Both the position numbers and the translations under genes were made by a program. From assembly GCF_900016645.1 (NCBI RefSeq), contig NZ_CDGJ01000078.1: a DNA stretch of 64,000 bases. One strand, given 5' to 3'. Positions 42,435 to 51,489 of this stretch are shown here, piece after piece (position 1 is the first letter of the stretch; every line of letters begins with the position of its first letter). Source of the DNA: Acididesulfobacillus acetoxydans. Lineage in GTDB: Bacteria > Bacillota > Desulfitobacteriia > Desulfitobacteriales > Desulfitobacteriaceae. The notes under the pieces were generated by a model. The model saw only the letters and a program-made list of their open reading frames with translations, was not told the origin of the DNA and searched no databases.

Positions 42435-42967
42435 GTGCGCTGGGAGAGATTTCGCGCTGGGCGATTCCGTTTTTGCTTTTGGTCATACCGGTCGTGGCCT
42501 TCTTGCGCAAGATTCCGGTCTATGAATCCTTCGTTTCCGGTGCGGAGGAAGGGTTTAAGACCGGCGTGCGTATTCTCCCCTTTTTGATCGGGATGCTCGT
42601 GGCCATGCGCATCTTCATCGACTCCGGGGCCTTGGAATTGTTGGGCCGAGCCTTGCGTCCGGTCCTCTTGCGCCTGGGGCTTGACCCCAATCTGACGGCG
42701 ATTATCCCGCTCGCTATCATGCGTCCGCTGAGCGGGTCCGGCTCTCTGGGAGTCGCGACCCAGCTTATCTACCGCTACGGTCCGGATTCCTTCATCGGCC
42801 GTTTGGCTTCCACTTTGCAAGGAAGTACCGATACCACGTTTTTCGTCCTGACGGTGTACTTTGGTTCTGTCGGAATCCGGAAATACCGGTATGCACTGAA
42901 GCTGGGTTTGCTGGCAGACCTGGTCGGACTCTTGGCTGCCATCTGGATAGTGACCAAGGTTTTTTAA
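42431..42967 (+). CDS. spmB: Spore maturation protein B
   Basis: 178 aa Gate-domain membrane protein, partner of SpmA. ESFVSGAEEGFKTGVRILPFLIGMLVAMRIF and RPLSGSGSLGVATQLI are typical, with GSTDTTFFVLTVYFGSVGIRKYRYAL. Translationally coupled to spmA. Bacillus carries dacB before spmA and rluB after spmB; here dacB is absent and two glycosyltransferase genes come before rluB. Confidence 0.94.
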   Translation: MSALGEISRWAIPFLLLVIPVVAFLRKIPVYESFVSGAEEGFKTGVRILPFLIGMLVAMRIFIDSGALELLGRALRPVLLRLGLDPNLTAIIPLAIMRPLSGSGSLGVATQLIYRYGPDSFIGRLASTLQGSTDTTFFVLTVYFGSVGIRKYRYALKLGLLADLVGLLAAIWIVTKVF

Positions 42968-43037
42968 CGCTTTCAGCCGGGTTTATTCCTTCAGACATGG
43001 AGCATACTACTGTTGAACCAAAAGGGGGAACGGTGGT

Positions 43038-43892
43038 ATGCTGTTTATTATTTTGCCTGCCTACAACGAGGAGAAGGGACTGCCGGCACTTTTAGAGAAC
43101 ACAAAAAAAGCCTGCGGCGGCTTGCCTTACCGGATCATTGTCGTGGATGACGGGAGCCGGGATCAAACCGGCACCATTATACGGGAGTATACGTCCCTTT
43201 CCGAACAGGTCGAGGCTGTAAGCCACGGGGAGAATATGGGCTTGGGTCCGGCCCTGCTCAGCGGTTTCAGGCGGGTGCTGGAGTACAAACACGGGGGTTG
43301 GACGGAAAACGGGGGTCCCGCGGGCCGGGAAGGGGCGGGTGCCCCCTGGCCGGATGTGATTGTCACCCTGGATGCGGATAATACCCATTCGCCGGAGCTG
43401 ATCCCTCTTCTTTACCAGAGGATCCGGGAAGGAGACGATCTGGTCATCGCTTCCCGCTATGCCCCGGGCGGGAGACAAAGAGGTTTGTCGCCGCTCAGGC
43501 GTATGCTCTCTCGCGGCGCGGGTATCGTGATGAAGTGTGCGTTTCCGCTTCCGGGCATCCGGGATTATTCCTGCGGTTTTCGCGCTTACCGGCTGGGTCT
43601 GGTACGCAAAGGGTTTGCCGCCTACGGCGAGCGGCTGATTGAAAGCACCGACTTCTCTGCCACGGTGGAGTTATTGCTCAAACTGGCCCCGCTTTGCCGC
43701 AGCTGGAGTGAGGTTCCTTTTGAGTTGCGTTATGATCGGAAACAGGGCGCAAGTAAAATGAAGATTTGGGCCACGATTTCAGGGTATGTCGCCTTGATTT
43801 TCCGTCACAGGCGGTTCACCGCATATGGGGGCTTGCGGGAACGGTCTGAAGATTGGTCTGAAGAGTGGTCCGAAGAGTGGGTTGAAGAGTGA
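43038..43892 (+). CDS. Family 2 glycosyltransferase
   Basis: 284 aa GT-A fold. LPAYNEEKGLPALL (residues 6-19), VVDDGSRDQTG, the metal site VTLDADNTHSPELI and ASRYAPGG match dolichyl-phosphate-mannose-synthase-like GT2. A 20-residue Gly-rich insert near residue 95-112 and a C-terminal run of DWSEEW repeats are low-complexity additions. ATG 43038 follows AAAGGGGGAACGG. Overlaps the next gene by 4 nt, so it likely makes a polyprenyl-phospho-sugar donor for it. Confidence 0.85.
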   Translation: MLFIILPAYNEEKGLPALLENTKKACGGLPYRIIVVDDGSRDQTGTIIREYTSLSEQVEAVSHGENMGLGPALLSGFRRVLEYKHGGWTENGGPAGREGAGAPWPDVIVTLDADNTHSPELIPLLYQRIREGDDLVIASRYAPGGRQRGLSPLRRMLSRGAGIVMKCAFPLPGIRDYSCGFRAYRLGLVRKGFAAYGERLIESTDFSATVELLLKLAPLCRSWSEVPFELRYDRKQGASKMKIWATISGYVALIFRHRRFTAYGGLRERSEDWSEEWSEEWVEE

Positions 43893-45319
43893 ACAAGGCG
43901 GCAAAACGGCTCATTTTTATCTGTATCGTCACCTTGGCGCTCGGCCTGCGGCTGCGGGGACTTATGAACCCCCTGCTCGATGACCAGGCCTGGAGGCAGG
44001 CGGATACGGCCAGCATGGGGCTCAACATGCTGGGGCATCTGACCCATATCCCGAACGTCTTTTTTCCCCGGCTTCTCTATGATGGCAGCGTGCCGCAGAA
44101 GGTGGAGCTGGAGTTCCCTTTCTTGCCTTACCTTCTCGCCTGGACCTGGACTTTCTTTGGTTGGGCGGACATCTGGGGACGGCTCTGGGCCATTCTTTTT
44201 TCCCTGCTGGCCCTGTGGGGGCTCTACGATCTGAGCCGGAGCCTCCTGGGCGAGCGTATGGCTCTCATGGCCGCGGGCTTTTATGCGGTCACCCCTTTGG
44301 CAGTCTATTATGGACGGGTGGTGATGCCGGAGCCGGTGGCCCAGGCCTTCAGCGTCTGGGCCCTGGCTTCGGCCGCCCGCTGGCAGAGAAACGGGCAGCG
44401 GGGGCTTCCTCTGGGGCCGGCTTTGGGGTTTGCGGGTGCCGCTCTGGCTAAATTACCGCAATTGATGCTCCTGCCGGTGGCCCTGACGCTGGCTTTTTGG
44501 CCCCGGAAACAGCCGAAAGCCGGCTTCTTGCGGGCTCTCTTTTTTTACCTCGTGGTGAGTATGGTGCCGGTTGTGTTATACTATGGCTGGGTGCATCTCG
44601 GCACCCGGGGACAAGGGCAATTTGTCTCAGGTATTCTCACCCGGCAGGTGGCTTCGGGAAAAAACTTCTTTCCTGTGGCCCTCGGGGTTAATATCTACAA
44701 TGGATTCACGCGTATTCTCTTGACGGCGGCCCTGTTGGGAGTTTGTCTGCTGCCGTGGCAGCCCGCGGCGGCCCGCCGGCCCTTGCTAATCTGGGGCGGG
44801 GTCAATGTGCTCTATGCGGCGGTGGTCTGCCTGCGCATTCCGCTGGATTATTACCTCGTTCCCCTAGTCCCGTGGGTTTGCTTGCTGGCGGCCGGGGGAT
44901 TGGGAAAAATTGAAGACACGCCGGGAAATGTGCTGGCTGTGGTCGTGCTGAGTCTCGTCTGTTTTAACGGCTTCCGCCTGCTTACGCCGAGGTATGCCTG
45001 GAATCCGGACTATCTTGTCCAGGCCGGCTGGCTGAGGAAGCATCTCCGGCCCGGTCAGTATTTGCTTCTTAGCGATTCCCCTCCCATGACGCTTTATTAT
45101 GCGCGGACACCGGGGTTCAGGTTGAGTAGAGGCTCCCTGCCGGCAAGCGTCCGCGAGGTGGAGGATTCAGCCGCCGCCTACCTGGTCGTTTCCCCCAATA
45201 CCCGGCAGCCTCCCGGCTTTACAGCGGAAATTCGCCGCCTTTACCCGGAAGTAGGGCCCGGAATTTTCCGGCTGGGGCATTCCGCCCGCCCCGAGCCGGA
45301 AGCGGGCAAAAGTGGGTAA
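43889..45319 (+). CDS. ArnT/PMT-like membrane glycosyltransferase (GT39/GT83)
   Basis: 476 aa with about ten membrane helices. After helix 1 comes LLDDQAWRQADTA, the acidic loop that holds the catalytic aspartate in ArnT and protein mannosyltransferases; YYGRVVMPEPVAQAF follows in the second loop. It probably transfers a sugar from a polyprenyl phosphate to an outer-face acceptor. GTG 43889 is coupled to the GT2 gene. Acceptor unknown; spore or envelope glycoconjugate is a guess from position. Confidence 0.82.
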   Translation: MNKAAKRLIFICIVTLALGLRLRGLMNPLLDDQAWRQADTASMGLNMLGHLTHIPNVFFPRLLYDGSVPQKVELEFPFLPYLLAWTWTFFGWADIWGRLWAILFSLLALWGLYDLSRSLLGERMALMAAGFYAVTPLAVYYGRVVMPEPVAQAFSVWALASAARWQRNGQRGLPLGPALGFAGAALAKLPQLMLLPVALTLAFWPRKQPKAGFLRALFFYLVVSMVPVVLYYGWVHLGTRGQGQFVSGILTRQVASGKNFFPVALGVNIYNGFTRILLTAALLGVCLLPWQPAAARRPLLIWGGVNVLYAAVVCLRIPLDYYLVPLVPWVCLLAAGGLGKIEDTPGNVLAVVVLSLVCFNGFRLLTPRYAWNPDYLVQAGWLRKHLRPGQYLLLSDSPPMTLYYARTPGFRLSRGSLPASVREVEDSAAAYLVVSPNTRQPPGFTAEIRRLYPEVGPGIFRLGHSARPEPEAGKSG

Positions 45320-45343
45320 GCCGGCTGAGTCAAAGGAGACACG

Positions 45344-46102
45344 ATGGAACAAGCGGCTGGAATTCGCCTGCAAAAACTGTTGGCTCAGGCCGGCTGTGCT
45401 TCGAGAAGGCAGGCGGAAGTGATGATCCGGGCCGGCCGTGTCGCGGTCAACGGCCTGATCGTCACCGATATGGGGAGGAAAGTCCTGGAGAGTGACGAGG
45501 TTCGCCTTGATGGCCATACGGTCCGCGCCGGTCAAAGCCGGCATTATTATCTCCTGAATAAGCCGGTCGGGGTCATCAGCAGCGCCCGGGACCCGCGGGG
45601 ACGCCCGACGGTGGTGGATCTTCTGTCCGGGGTGCCGGTTCGGGTGTATCCGGTGGGACGTCTGGATTTTGATACGTCCGGGCTTTTGCTTCTGACTGAC
45701 GACGGGGAATTAGCCTATCGCCTCACTCACCCTCGCTACGGGGTGGAGAAGACCTACCGGGTGACACTGCGGCAAAGGGTGGCGCCCGAGGCCCTCCGGG
45801 CACTGAGGACGGGGATTTTCCTTGAGGACGGAAAAACCGCTCCGGCCCGGGTCAGAACAGCGGGCCGGGAAAGGGAGTGCGAGATTGTCGAGATCACCAT
45901 CCACGAGGGCAGAAACCGGCAAGTGCGTCGTATGTTTGCGGCTTTGGGCTATCCGGTCTTGAAGCTGGAGCGCGTTCGTTTCGGCCCTATCCGTCTGGAG
46001 AGCACGTTGAAACCGGGCTTGTTCAGGGTCCTGAACAGGCGGGAAGTGGAAGCGTTAAGGAAGATCACAGGTCTGCCGGCGGCTGATGTCAACGAAGACT
46101 GA
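45344..46102 (+). CDS. rluB: 23S rRNA pseudouridine synthase RluB family
   Basis: 252 aa. N-terminal S4 RNA-binding domain (IRLQKLLAQAGCASRRQAEVMI, residues 7-28) and catalytic domain with GRLDFDTSGLLLLTDDG, catalytic D108, then HEGRNRQVRRMFAALG. Forms pseudouridine in 23S rRNA helix 89 in relatives. ATG 45344 follows AAAGGAG. Lies downstream of spmA-spmB as in Bacillus. Confidence 0.93.
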   Translation: MEQAAGIRLQKLLAQAGCASRRQAEVMIRAGRVAVNGLIVTDMGRKVLESDEVRLDGHTVRAGQSRHYYLLNKPVGVISSARDPRGRPTVVDLLSGVPVRVYPVGRLDFDTSGLLLLTDDGELAYRLTHPRYGVEKTYRVTLRQRVAPEALRALRTGIFLEDGKTAPARVRTAGRERECEIVEITIHEGRNRQVRRMFAALGYPVLKLERVRFGPIRLESTLKPGLFRVLNRREVEALRKITGLPAADVNED

Positions 46103-46111
46103 CGTCTTACC

Positions 46112-46624
46112 CTAGTGGGCGGGGAAAAGCGGGTGTTCCAATTCTTTGGACCATTTCTCGACGTCGCGCCCGCCGAAGGAGGAGAGGGCATTGGCCACGG
46201 AATTGACCTTTTCCCGCTCGGTTTCAACTAAGACCAAATAATGACCGGTGCGGACTTCGTGTTCGTAGTGCCGGGCTCTCTCACCGCTTAGGCCATGGCT
46301 GAGGAGGGCGTCCGCCAGGCCGGCGCCGTCAGGCAAATGACTGAGTGTGTTGGCTATCGGTCCGGCGGCCAAAGTAACCCCGAGATTAGGAATATCGAAC
46401 GGAGGAGCTTGGACGAGCCAGGCGTTAAATAGGTCGAGGTTTTTTTCCACCGGACGATAGGAAAGTTCACTGGCGATTTCCTCGGCAAAATTACGCTGCC
46501 GCAGGAAGTCTTGGCGGACAACCAGAGATATTTTGCTATTGGCCAATGACTCCCCCTGGATTTCCTCCAAAGCCTCTTTGGTCTGAGCGGGTCCCTTGAA
46601 GACAGCAACAACCGTTCTTAACAT
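46112..46624 (-). CDS. YflT/DUF1269-like general stress protein
   Basis: 170 aa. TVVAVFKGPAQTKEALEEIQ at the start, a short Gly/Leu helix region in the middle, then GLADALLSHGLSGERARHYEHEVRTGHYLVLVETE, which parallels the GIpEeeArYYEeeVrrGgiLVtV segment of YflT-like stress proteins, and a NALSSFGGRDVE end. ATG at 46624 has AGGGGG at proper spacing; ATG 46630 is too close. Function in the family is unclear. Faces rluB, ending 9 nt from its stop. Confidence 0.65.
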   Translation of the reverse strand: MLRTVVAVFKGPAQTKEALEEIQGESLANSKISLVVRQDFLRQRNFAEEIASELSYRPVEKNLDLFNAWLVQAPPFDIPNLGVTLAAGPIANTLSHLPDGAGLADALLSHGLSGERARHYEHEVRTGHYLVLVETEREKVNSVANALSSFGGRDVEKWSKELEHPLFPAH

Positions 46625-46792
46625 TTTCATTCCCCCTATGTGTGCGTTGGCACTAGTATATCCTTAAGCGTTGAGGTTCACGCGCGCGAAGAAGGAGAAA
46701 GGGATTTCTTGTAGAATATTGGAATCTAGATCTGGACAAATCCCCGGCGCGCTATGGGCGAACATCATTAAAGAACTAATGGGGGATGGAGT

Positions 46793-47257
46793 GTGAAAAT
46801 TCGTATCGGTGAGGAAGTCCTGACAGAACATATCCGAGTACTTGTTCGCCTGGATTTTAAGGGTGAGCCCCGGAGCAGCCGCTTTTTCTTCGGGGGAAAA
46901 GGCAGAGAGGAGATGGCAGAGCTGTTCCGCGAGCAGCAAGTGGCCCTCTTGCGCAATGTGCCCCTCCAGGGAATTGTCATCGAAGATTTTGATCTGAGCC
47001 CGGATATATACACTATGAGAGAGAACAAAGGCCGCAAAAGTAAGGATGTGGCTTACGCTCCGGTCATTCTGAAGCTGCGTTTGCAGAATCTGGACGATCT
47101 GCTGCCCATCCTGCTCAAGCCGGAGTTCCGCAAAATCGAGTTTGTCAGTCCGGAAGAAGTGACCATTCATCGTCTGGATCTGGAACGGCTTCTTTTCCGG
47201 CTGAGTCAGATTTACCAACAAGAACTGGCCGCGCTTGAACAGAGACTTTTCCAGTGA
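46793..47257 (+). CDS. Hypothetical protein
   Basis: 154 aa, soluble, mixed alpha/beta, with a basic FFFGGKGREEMAELFREQQVALLRN segment and a late leucine-rich helix (LDLERLLFRLSQIYQQELAALEQRL). I recognise no family. GTG 46793 with GGGGGATGGAG upstream looks real. Stands divergently from the stress-protein gene and upstream of the GntR regulator. Confidence 0.55.
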   Translation: MKIRIGEEVLTEHIRVLVRLDFKGEPRSSRFFFGGKGREEMAELFREQQVALLRNVPLQGIVIEDFDLSPDIYTMRENKGRKSKDVAYAPVILKLRLQNLDDLLPILLKPEFRKIEFVSPEEVTIHRLDLERLLFRLSQIYQQELAALEQRLFQ

Positions 47258-47353
47258 AAGTTGCCTGAAATGCCCACTAGCTTTCGGCCTAAAGGACATG
47301 TTACACTGGAGATTGGCAGGCAAAGGTCTGGACACTAGGCCGGGAAATGAGGA

Positions 47354-48067
47354 ATGACAGATTTGGAGCTAAAACCAATCAAGACACGCAAAATATACGA
47401 AGAAATAGCCGAACAATTACGGAAACTGGTCGCGGGGGGTAAACTGAAACCAGGCGATCGCCTACCCTCCGAGCGGGAACTGGCGGAGCGCCTTCAGGTC
47501 AGCAGGGCTTCGGTGCGCGAGGCTCTCAGCGCTTTGGAGATGATGGGGCTGGTTGAGGTGCGCTCGGGTGAAGGAACGTACGTCAGGCATGTCAACATGG
47601 ATTCGGTAGTGGCTCCGCTGGCCTGGGTGTTGGCCCTGGAGAAAGACACGGTGGAGCAATTGATGGAAGTGCGCAAGATTTTGGAGACGCAGGCGGTCAG
47701 GTTGGCGGCCGAGCGCGCGGAGGAACCTGAGATCCGGGAAATGTCCGAGGCCTTGGAAATCATGCGCCAGGATCTGGAGACGGGCGAGTTGGGCGAAGTG
47801 GCCGATCACCGCTTTCACTTTGCCGTCACCCAGGCGACGCACAACCAAATCCTCGTGCGCATTATGAACTCAATTTCAGATACGATGCACCAGACGCTGA
47901 AAATAAGCCGGAGGAAAATGTTCAGCTCCAAGTCGATGCTGGAAAAACTCTACCATGAACACGCGGGTATTTTGGAAGCCGTCCGCGAGCGCGATGCGGC
48001 GAAGGCGAGTCAACGGATGCTGGACCATCTGATCGGAGTGGAAAATGAGACTCTGAAAGATTTGTAA
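47354..48067 (+). CDS. GntR-family transcriptional regulator, FadR/FCD subfamily
   Basis: 237 aa. Winged helix at residues 10-75 (LKPGDRLPSERELAERLQVSRASVREALSALEMMGLVEVRSGEGTYV) and a C-terminal FCD domain from about 95 with conserved D/H metal or ligand residues (DHRFHFAVTQATHN, HEHAGILEAV). Resembles LldR/PdhR type sensors of lactate or other acids. It precedes a polyferredoxin gene by 71 nt, which may be its target. Confidence 0.88.
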   Translation: MTDLELKPIKTRKIYEEIAEQLRKLVAGGKLKPGDRLPSERELAERLQVSRASVREALSALEMMGLVEVRSGEGTYVRHVNMDSVVAPLAWVLALEKDTVEQLMEVRKILETQAVRLAAERAEEPEIREMSEALEIMRQDLETGELGEVADHRFHFAVTQATHNQILVRIMNSISDTMHQTLKISRRKMFSSKSMLEKLYHEHAGILEAVRERDAAKASQRMLDHLIGVENETLKDL

Positions 48068-48138
48068 GCGGGAGAAGAAACAGTCAAACGGAGTGCAAGA
48101 GGAGATTCTTGGGGGCCGGATGAATGGGGGTGTAAGCG

Positions 48139-49182
48139 GTGGCGGTAAATAGTCAGATGTTGCATCATCCGTATAATTGTCTCAATGTCAAGAAGCCGTT
48201 TGCCAGGGCTTGCCGTATCTGCATTGACGCCTGCCCGCACCAGGCGATCAGCGAATTCAGAAAGCTTGATCCGGCGACCTGCACGGAGTGCGGGGTCTGT
48301 ATGGCCGCTTGCCCCAGTGACGGTTTTGTCGATCGGGGAAGCGACGGGTTGCACGATTACCTTTTTCAAGCGGAGGAGATCGTCCTAAATTGTCCGCAGG
48401 CGGCTCCCTTGGGCTGGGAGATCCCCTGTCTCGGCCTGGCGGACCGAGACCTGTGGCTGACCCTCATGTTGCTGGCCCGTTCTAAACCCGTGCGTATTCT
48501 CACCGGGGCTTGTGCCGAATGTGAAGATCGCCGGGCTTGCGCCCGGTCGGTAGAGATTTTTGGCCAGTTGCACGAAGAATGGCCCGAGCATCCCTTCGTG
48601 CAAATTCAGGTCAAGCCGGACCGGGGTGAGGAGGTTGTCAAGCCTTCACTGCCGGGTGCCCGGCGGCCAGCCGGATTAAAAGAATGGCGCGAACTGGGCT
48701 GGAAGAAGGTTGAGGGATTTCTGCCCGGACTGGCCGCGGACGAAACTTATGACATCCCGCGCACCCGTCAATGGTTAGCCGAGGCTTTGGAAGGGTGTCC
48801 GGAAGAGGAAATTCCTTTTCAGGCCCTCTTTGTCGGAACTTCGTGCACCAGTTGCGGGGTTTGTACCGCGATTTGCCCTCAGGGGGCCTTGGAGAAACGG
48901 GAAAAAGAGGGGCGAGTGCAGCTGGTGCTGCGGCCGATCCAGTGTGTGCAGTGCCGGCGCTGTGTCGAGATCTGCCAGTCCAAGGCTTTGGATTTTGTCC
49001 TCAAGCCGTTTTCTCACCGGGTGCTGACGGGGAAAATCCTCCTGCACGAAGGGAGCCCGCGTTATTGCGGCCGCTGCGGTAAGCAGATTTTTGACAATTC
49101 GGAGCCGCCGTTGTGCATAGCCTGCGCGACATCCGCTCCCGAAGGGGACGGCAATATTTCTTCGCCATCCGCCTCGGAGTGA
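48139..49182 (+). CDS. Polyferredoxin with C-terminal zinc-ribbon-like motif
   Basis: 347 aa with four cysteine sets: ARACRICIDACPHQA and CTECGVCMAACPSDG near residues 24-60, then CTSCGVCTAICPQGA and CVQCRRCVEICQSKA near 243-290; the last lacks the usual Pro. CAECEDRRAC lies between. The C-terminus has CGRCG...CIAC, a possible zinc site. A soluble electron carrier or the electron-input part of an oxidoreductase; partner unknown. GTG 48139 follows GGGGGTG. Linked to the FadR-type regulator. Confidence 0.75.
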   Translation: MAVNSQMLHHPYNCLNVKKPFARACRICIDACPHQAISEFRKLDPATCTECGVCMAACPSDGFVDRGSDGLHDYLFQAEEIVLNCPQAAPLGWEIPCLGLADRDLWLTLMLLARSKPVRILTGACAECEDRRACARSVEIFGQLHEEWPEHPFVQIQVKPDRGEEVVKPSLPGARRPAGLKEWRELGWKKVEGFLPGLAADETYDIPRTRQWLAEALEGCPEEEIPFQALFVGTSCTSCGVCTAICPQGALEKREKEGRVQLVLRPIQCVQCRRCVEICQSKALDFVLKPFSHRVLTGKILLHEGSPRYCGRCGKQIFDNSEPPLCIACATSAPEGDGNISSPSASE

Positions 49183-49213
49183 TTTTTTAGAAAGGAACAG
49201 TAAAAGGAATAGC

Positions 49214-50473
49214 ATGGCAGAGAACACGGTCCTTGTTATCGGCGGGGGCGCCGCCGGAATGATGGCGGCGGGGCAGGCGGCAGCCGGCGGAGCCCGCGTT
49301 TTTTTGATTGAGAAAAATGACCGTCTGGGCCGCAAGCTTGCGATATCCGGCAAGGGCAGATGCAACATCACCAATGACAAACCCATCTCGGATTTTTGTG
49401 CTTGCTACCCGGGTAACGGACGGTTTCTGCAGGGGATACTGCACGAATTCGACAATGTGCGCCTGCGCTCGTTTCTGGCCGGCTATGGGGTTGAAACTAA
49501 AGTCGAACGGGGCGGCCGGGTTTTTCCGGTTGCCGGCGAAGCGGAGAGCGTGGTGCGGGCCTTGTCTAAGTTCCTGGCGGCTGCCGGCGTCGAGGTCAAG
49601 CTCGGACAGGCGGCGGAGGCGGTGATTGCCGTCGGGGGAAAAGTGCGGGGCGTCCGGGTCGCCGGAGGCAGGACTTACCCCGGCAAGGCGGTCATCGTCT
49701 GTACCGGGGGGGCAACCTATCCCGCAACCGGTTCAAGCGGAGACGGCTATCGCTTTGCCCAAGACCTGGGTCACCGGGTGATCTCCCCCCGACCGGCCCT
49801 GGTGTCCCTGCGTACGGCGGAAGGTTGGGTAAGTGAACTGCAAGGACTTTCCTTGCGCAATGTCGCGGTGACTTTAAAAGTGGACGGTCGGGCACAAGCT
49901 TCTGATTTGGGGGAAATGCTGTTTACGCATTTCGGGGTTTCCGGTCCCTTGGTGCTGACCTTGAGCCGGCTGGCTGGGGACGCGCTCAGGCAAGGGAAGC
50001 GGGTTAAACTGGAAGTTAATCTCAAACCCGGTCTCAACCCCGAGCAACTGGACCGGCGTTTACAGCGCGATTTCAGCCAGGCTGCCAATAAGCAGTTTAA
50101 AAACGCGCTCAATGCCCTCTTGCCCCAGAGCCTGATCCCGGTTATCATTAGGCTGGCCGGGATTGACCCGGACAAGGTCGTGCACCAGGTGACCCGGAAT
50201 GAACGCCGGTCTTTGGCGGCCCTCTTGCAAAGCCTGCCCTTGACAGTCAGCGGGACTCTGCCCCTGGCTGCGGCTATCGTGACCGCGGGTGGAGTGGATG
50301 TCAAAACCATCGACCCCAAGACCATGGCTTCCAAAAGCGTCCAAGGTCTTTATTGGGCGGGGGAAGTGGTGGATGTGGATGGTGTCACGGGCGGCTACAA
50401 CCTTCAGGCCGCTTTTGCCATGGGTTACAGGGCGGGGCGCGCCGCCGGACGGTATGCGCAAGGCTCGGTCTGA
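49214..50473 (+). CDS. BaiN/HI0933-like flavoprotein
   Basis: 419 aa FAD enzyme. VLVIGGGAAGMMAAGQAA (residues 6-23) binds FAD; LGRKLAISGKGRCNITN, TGGATYPATGSSGDGY, FGVSGPLVLTLSR, VTAGGVDVKTIDPKTM and GLYWAGEVVDVDGVTGGYNLQAAFAMG are classic for the HI0933/YtfP family. Members include BaiN, a bile-acid pathway reductase, but most have no known substrate. ATG 49214 with AAAGGAA upstream. Confidence 0.88.
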   Translation: MAENTVLVIGGGAAGMMAAGQAAAGGARVFLIEKNDRLGRKLAISGKGRCNITNDKPISDFCACYPGNGRFLQGILHEFDNVRLRSFLAGYGVETKVERGGRVFPVAGEAESVVRALSKFLAAAGVEVKLGQAAEAVIAVGGKVRGVRVAGGRTYPGKAVIVCTGGATYPATGSSGDGYRFAQDLGHRVISPRPALVSLRTAEGWVSELQGLSLRNVAVTLKVDGRAQASDLGEMLFTHFGVSGPLVLTLSRLAGDALRQGKRVKLEVNLKPGLNPEQLDRRLQRDFSQAANKQFKNALNALLPQSLIPVIIRLAGIDPDKVVHQVTRNERRSLAALLQSLPLTVSGTLPLAAAIVTAGGVDVKTIDPKTMASKSVQGLYWAGEVVDVDGVTGGYNLQAAFAMGYRAGRAAGRYAQGSV

Positions 50474-50514
50474 CTCGGCCCCACGGCGCATAGACTGTTC
50501 GTGGGGGGATGATC

Positions 50515-51105
50515 ATGCGCCGGAGGTACCGACCTTGGGGAGCGGTGTCCAGCCGCTTGAACCGTTTGAACCGCTTGAACAGACTGAACCGCCTGGAAAA
50601 ACTATTGATTCAGGTCATGATTCTCGCTTCCCTGGCGCTGGTGCTGGTCCAAATAGGGAGAGCCAGGAATCCGTTGGATTTGTATTTTGCCATGGCGGCG
50701 AAAGTAGAGAACCCGCCTCTTACGGTTCCGGCCTCCGCTCTCACGGGCGGAGTTCCGGCACAACAGCCGACCCGGCAACCGGCTCAGCAGCCGGACTGGC
50801 AAGCAGCCGTGCAGCCAAGTCAACAGCCCGGGCAACAGCCGGGCCGGGAGGAATACCAACTGGTATTGCGGGCTGAACCGCCTGCCGCCGTCAGGGTTTG
50901 GCAAAACGGCCGCTTAATTGGGGATCTCAGTCGGGGAACCTTGAACACGCAGGTGCTCAAAGGGGAAGTCCTCCTTGATGGGCGTGCGGTCACAGGACCG
51001 GTGCGCGTTCAGGTTGCGCAAGAGGACAGCCGTTTGCGGCAGCCGCCTCTTAATCGGGCCTACCTCATTGACGGCAACGTTCAGACGCTTCCGGTGAGCC
51101 CTTAG
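50515..51105 (+). CDS. Membrane-anchored hypothetical protein with NRL repeat
   Basis: 196 aa. The N-terminus has a run of Leu-Asn-Arg repeats (about residues 14-26) encoded by five 9-bp units of CGCTTGAAC type (50554-50598), then a membrane helix (LLIQVMILASLALVLVQI), a Gln/Pro linker (QPTRQPAQQP-like) and a small outer beta domain (YQLVLRAEPPAAVRVWQNGRLIGDLSRGTL). Family not recognised. ATG 50515 suits the GGGGGG site better than ATG 50509. Confidence 0.6.
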   Translation: MRRRYRPWGAVSSRLNRLNRLNRLNRLEKLLIQVMILASLALVLVQIGRARNPLDLYFAMAAKVENPPLTVPASALTGGVPAQQPTRQPAQQPDWQAAVQPSQQPGQQPGREEYQLVLRAEPPAAVRVWQNGRLIGDLSRGTLNTQVLKGEVLLDGRAVTGPVRVQVAQEDSRLRQPPLNRAYLIDGNVQTLPVSP

Positions 51106-51253
51106 AGAAGGGTAACTATTCGGGTACAGACACCCATGCCGCAAAAGGGTTACCGTTTGAATCGCCGCGATAGCGGCGAGATGGAGGTTAGGAGACCCCA
51201 CCGTTTCTGCCGGAGAAAATGGGACCCGGCTTGAAGTCCGCGCACGTCGGATA

Positions 51254-51282
51254 TTGCAATAGGGTAGCGGAGAGATTATAAT
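51254..51282 (+). promoter_or_regulatory. Sigma-A promoter of the hutP-like leader
   Basis: TTGCAA (51254-51259), 17-nt spacer, TATAAT (51277-51282). Predicts a transcript starting near 51289 with a 200-nt leader before the hutP-like gene. Confidence 0.75.
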
Positions 51283-51392
51283 TCATTCCAGGCAGGGCCG
51301 GTTTTTTGGGAGACGGCCCGGTAGTACGGTGAAGAAAGTGTTTGGCGGGTACATAGGTGGCATAGGGGAAGGACGGTGGGCTTAGGAGGAGC

Positions 51393-51418
51393 GAGGCACC
51401 GGGCAAGGTGTCTTTTTT
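51393..51418 (+). terminator. Leader terminator before the hutP-like gene
   Basis: GGCACC-gggcaa-GGTGTC followed by TTTTTT (51413-51418), 72 nt before the gene and downstream of its promoter, so it acts as an attenuator candidate. NAG triplets crowd the sequence just upstream (51382-51395). A second hairpin GGGCCG...CGGCCC lies at about 51296-51326. Confidence 0.65.
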
Positions 51419-51489
51419 GTCCTGTTTGGAAAGTATGAGCCGCTTATATCCGGAGAGCGGTATTTCTGCGAGGATGGGGGGTTAAGTTT

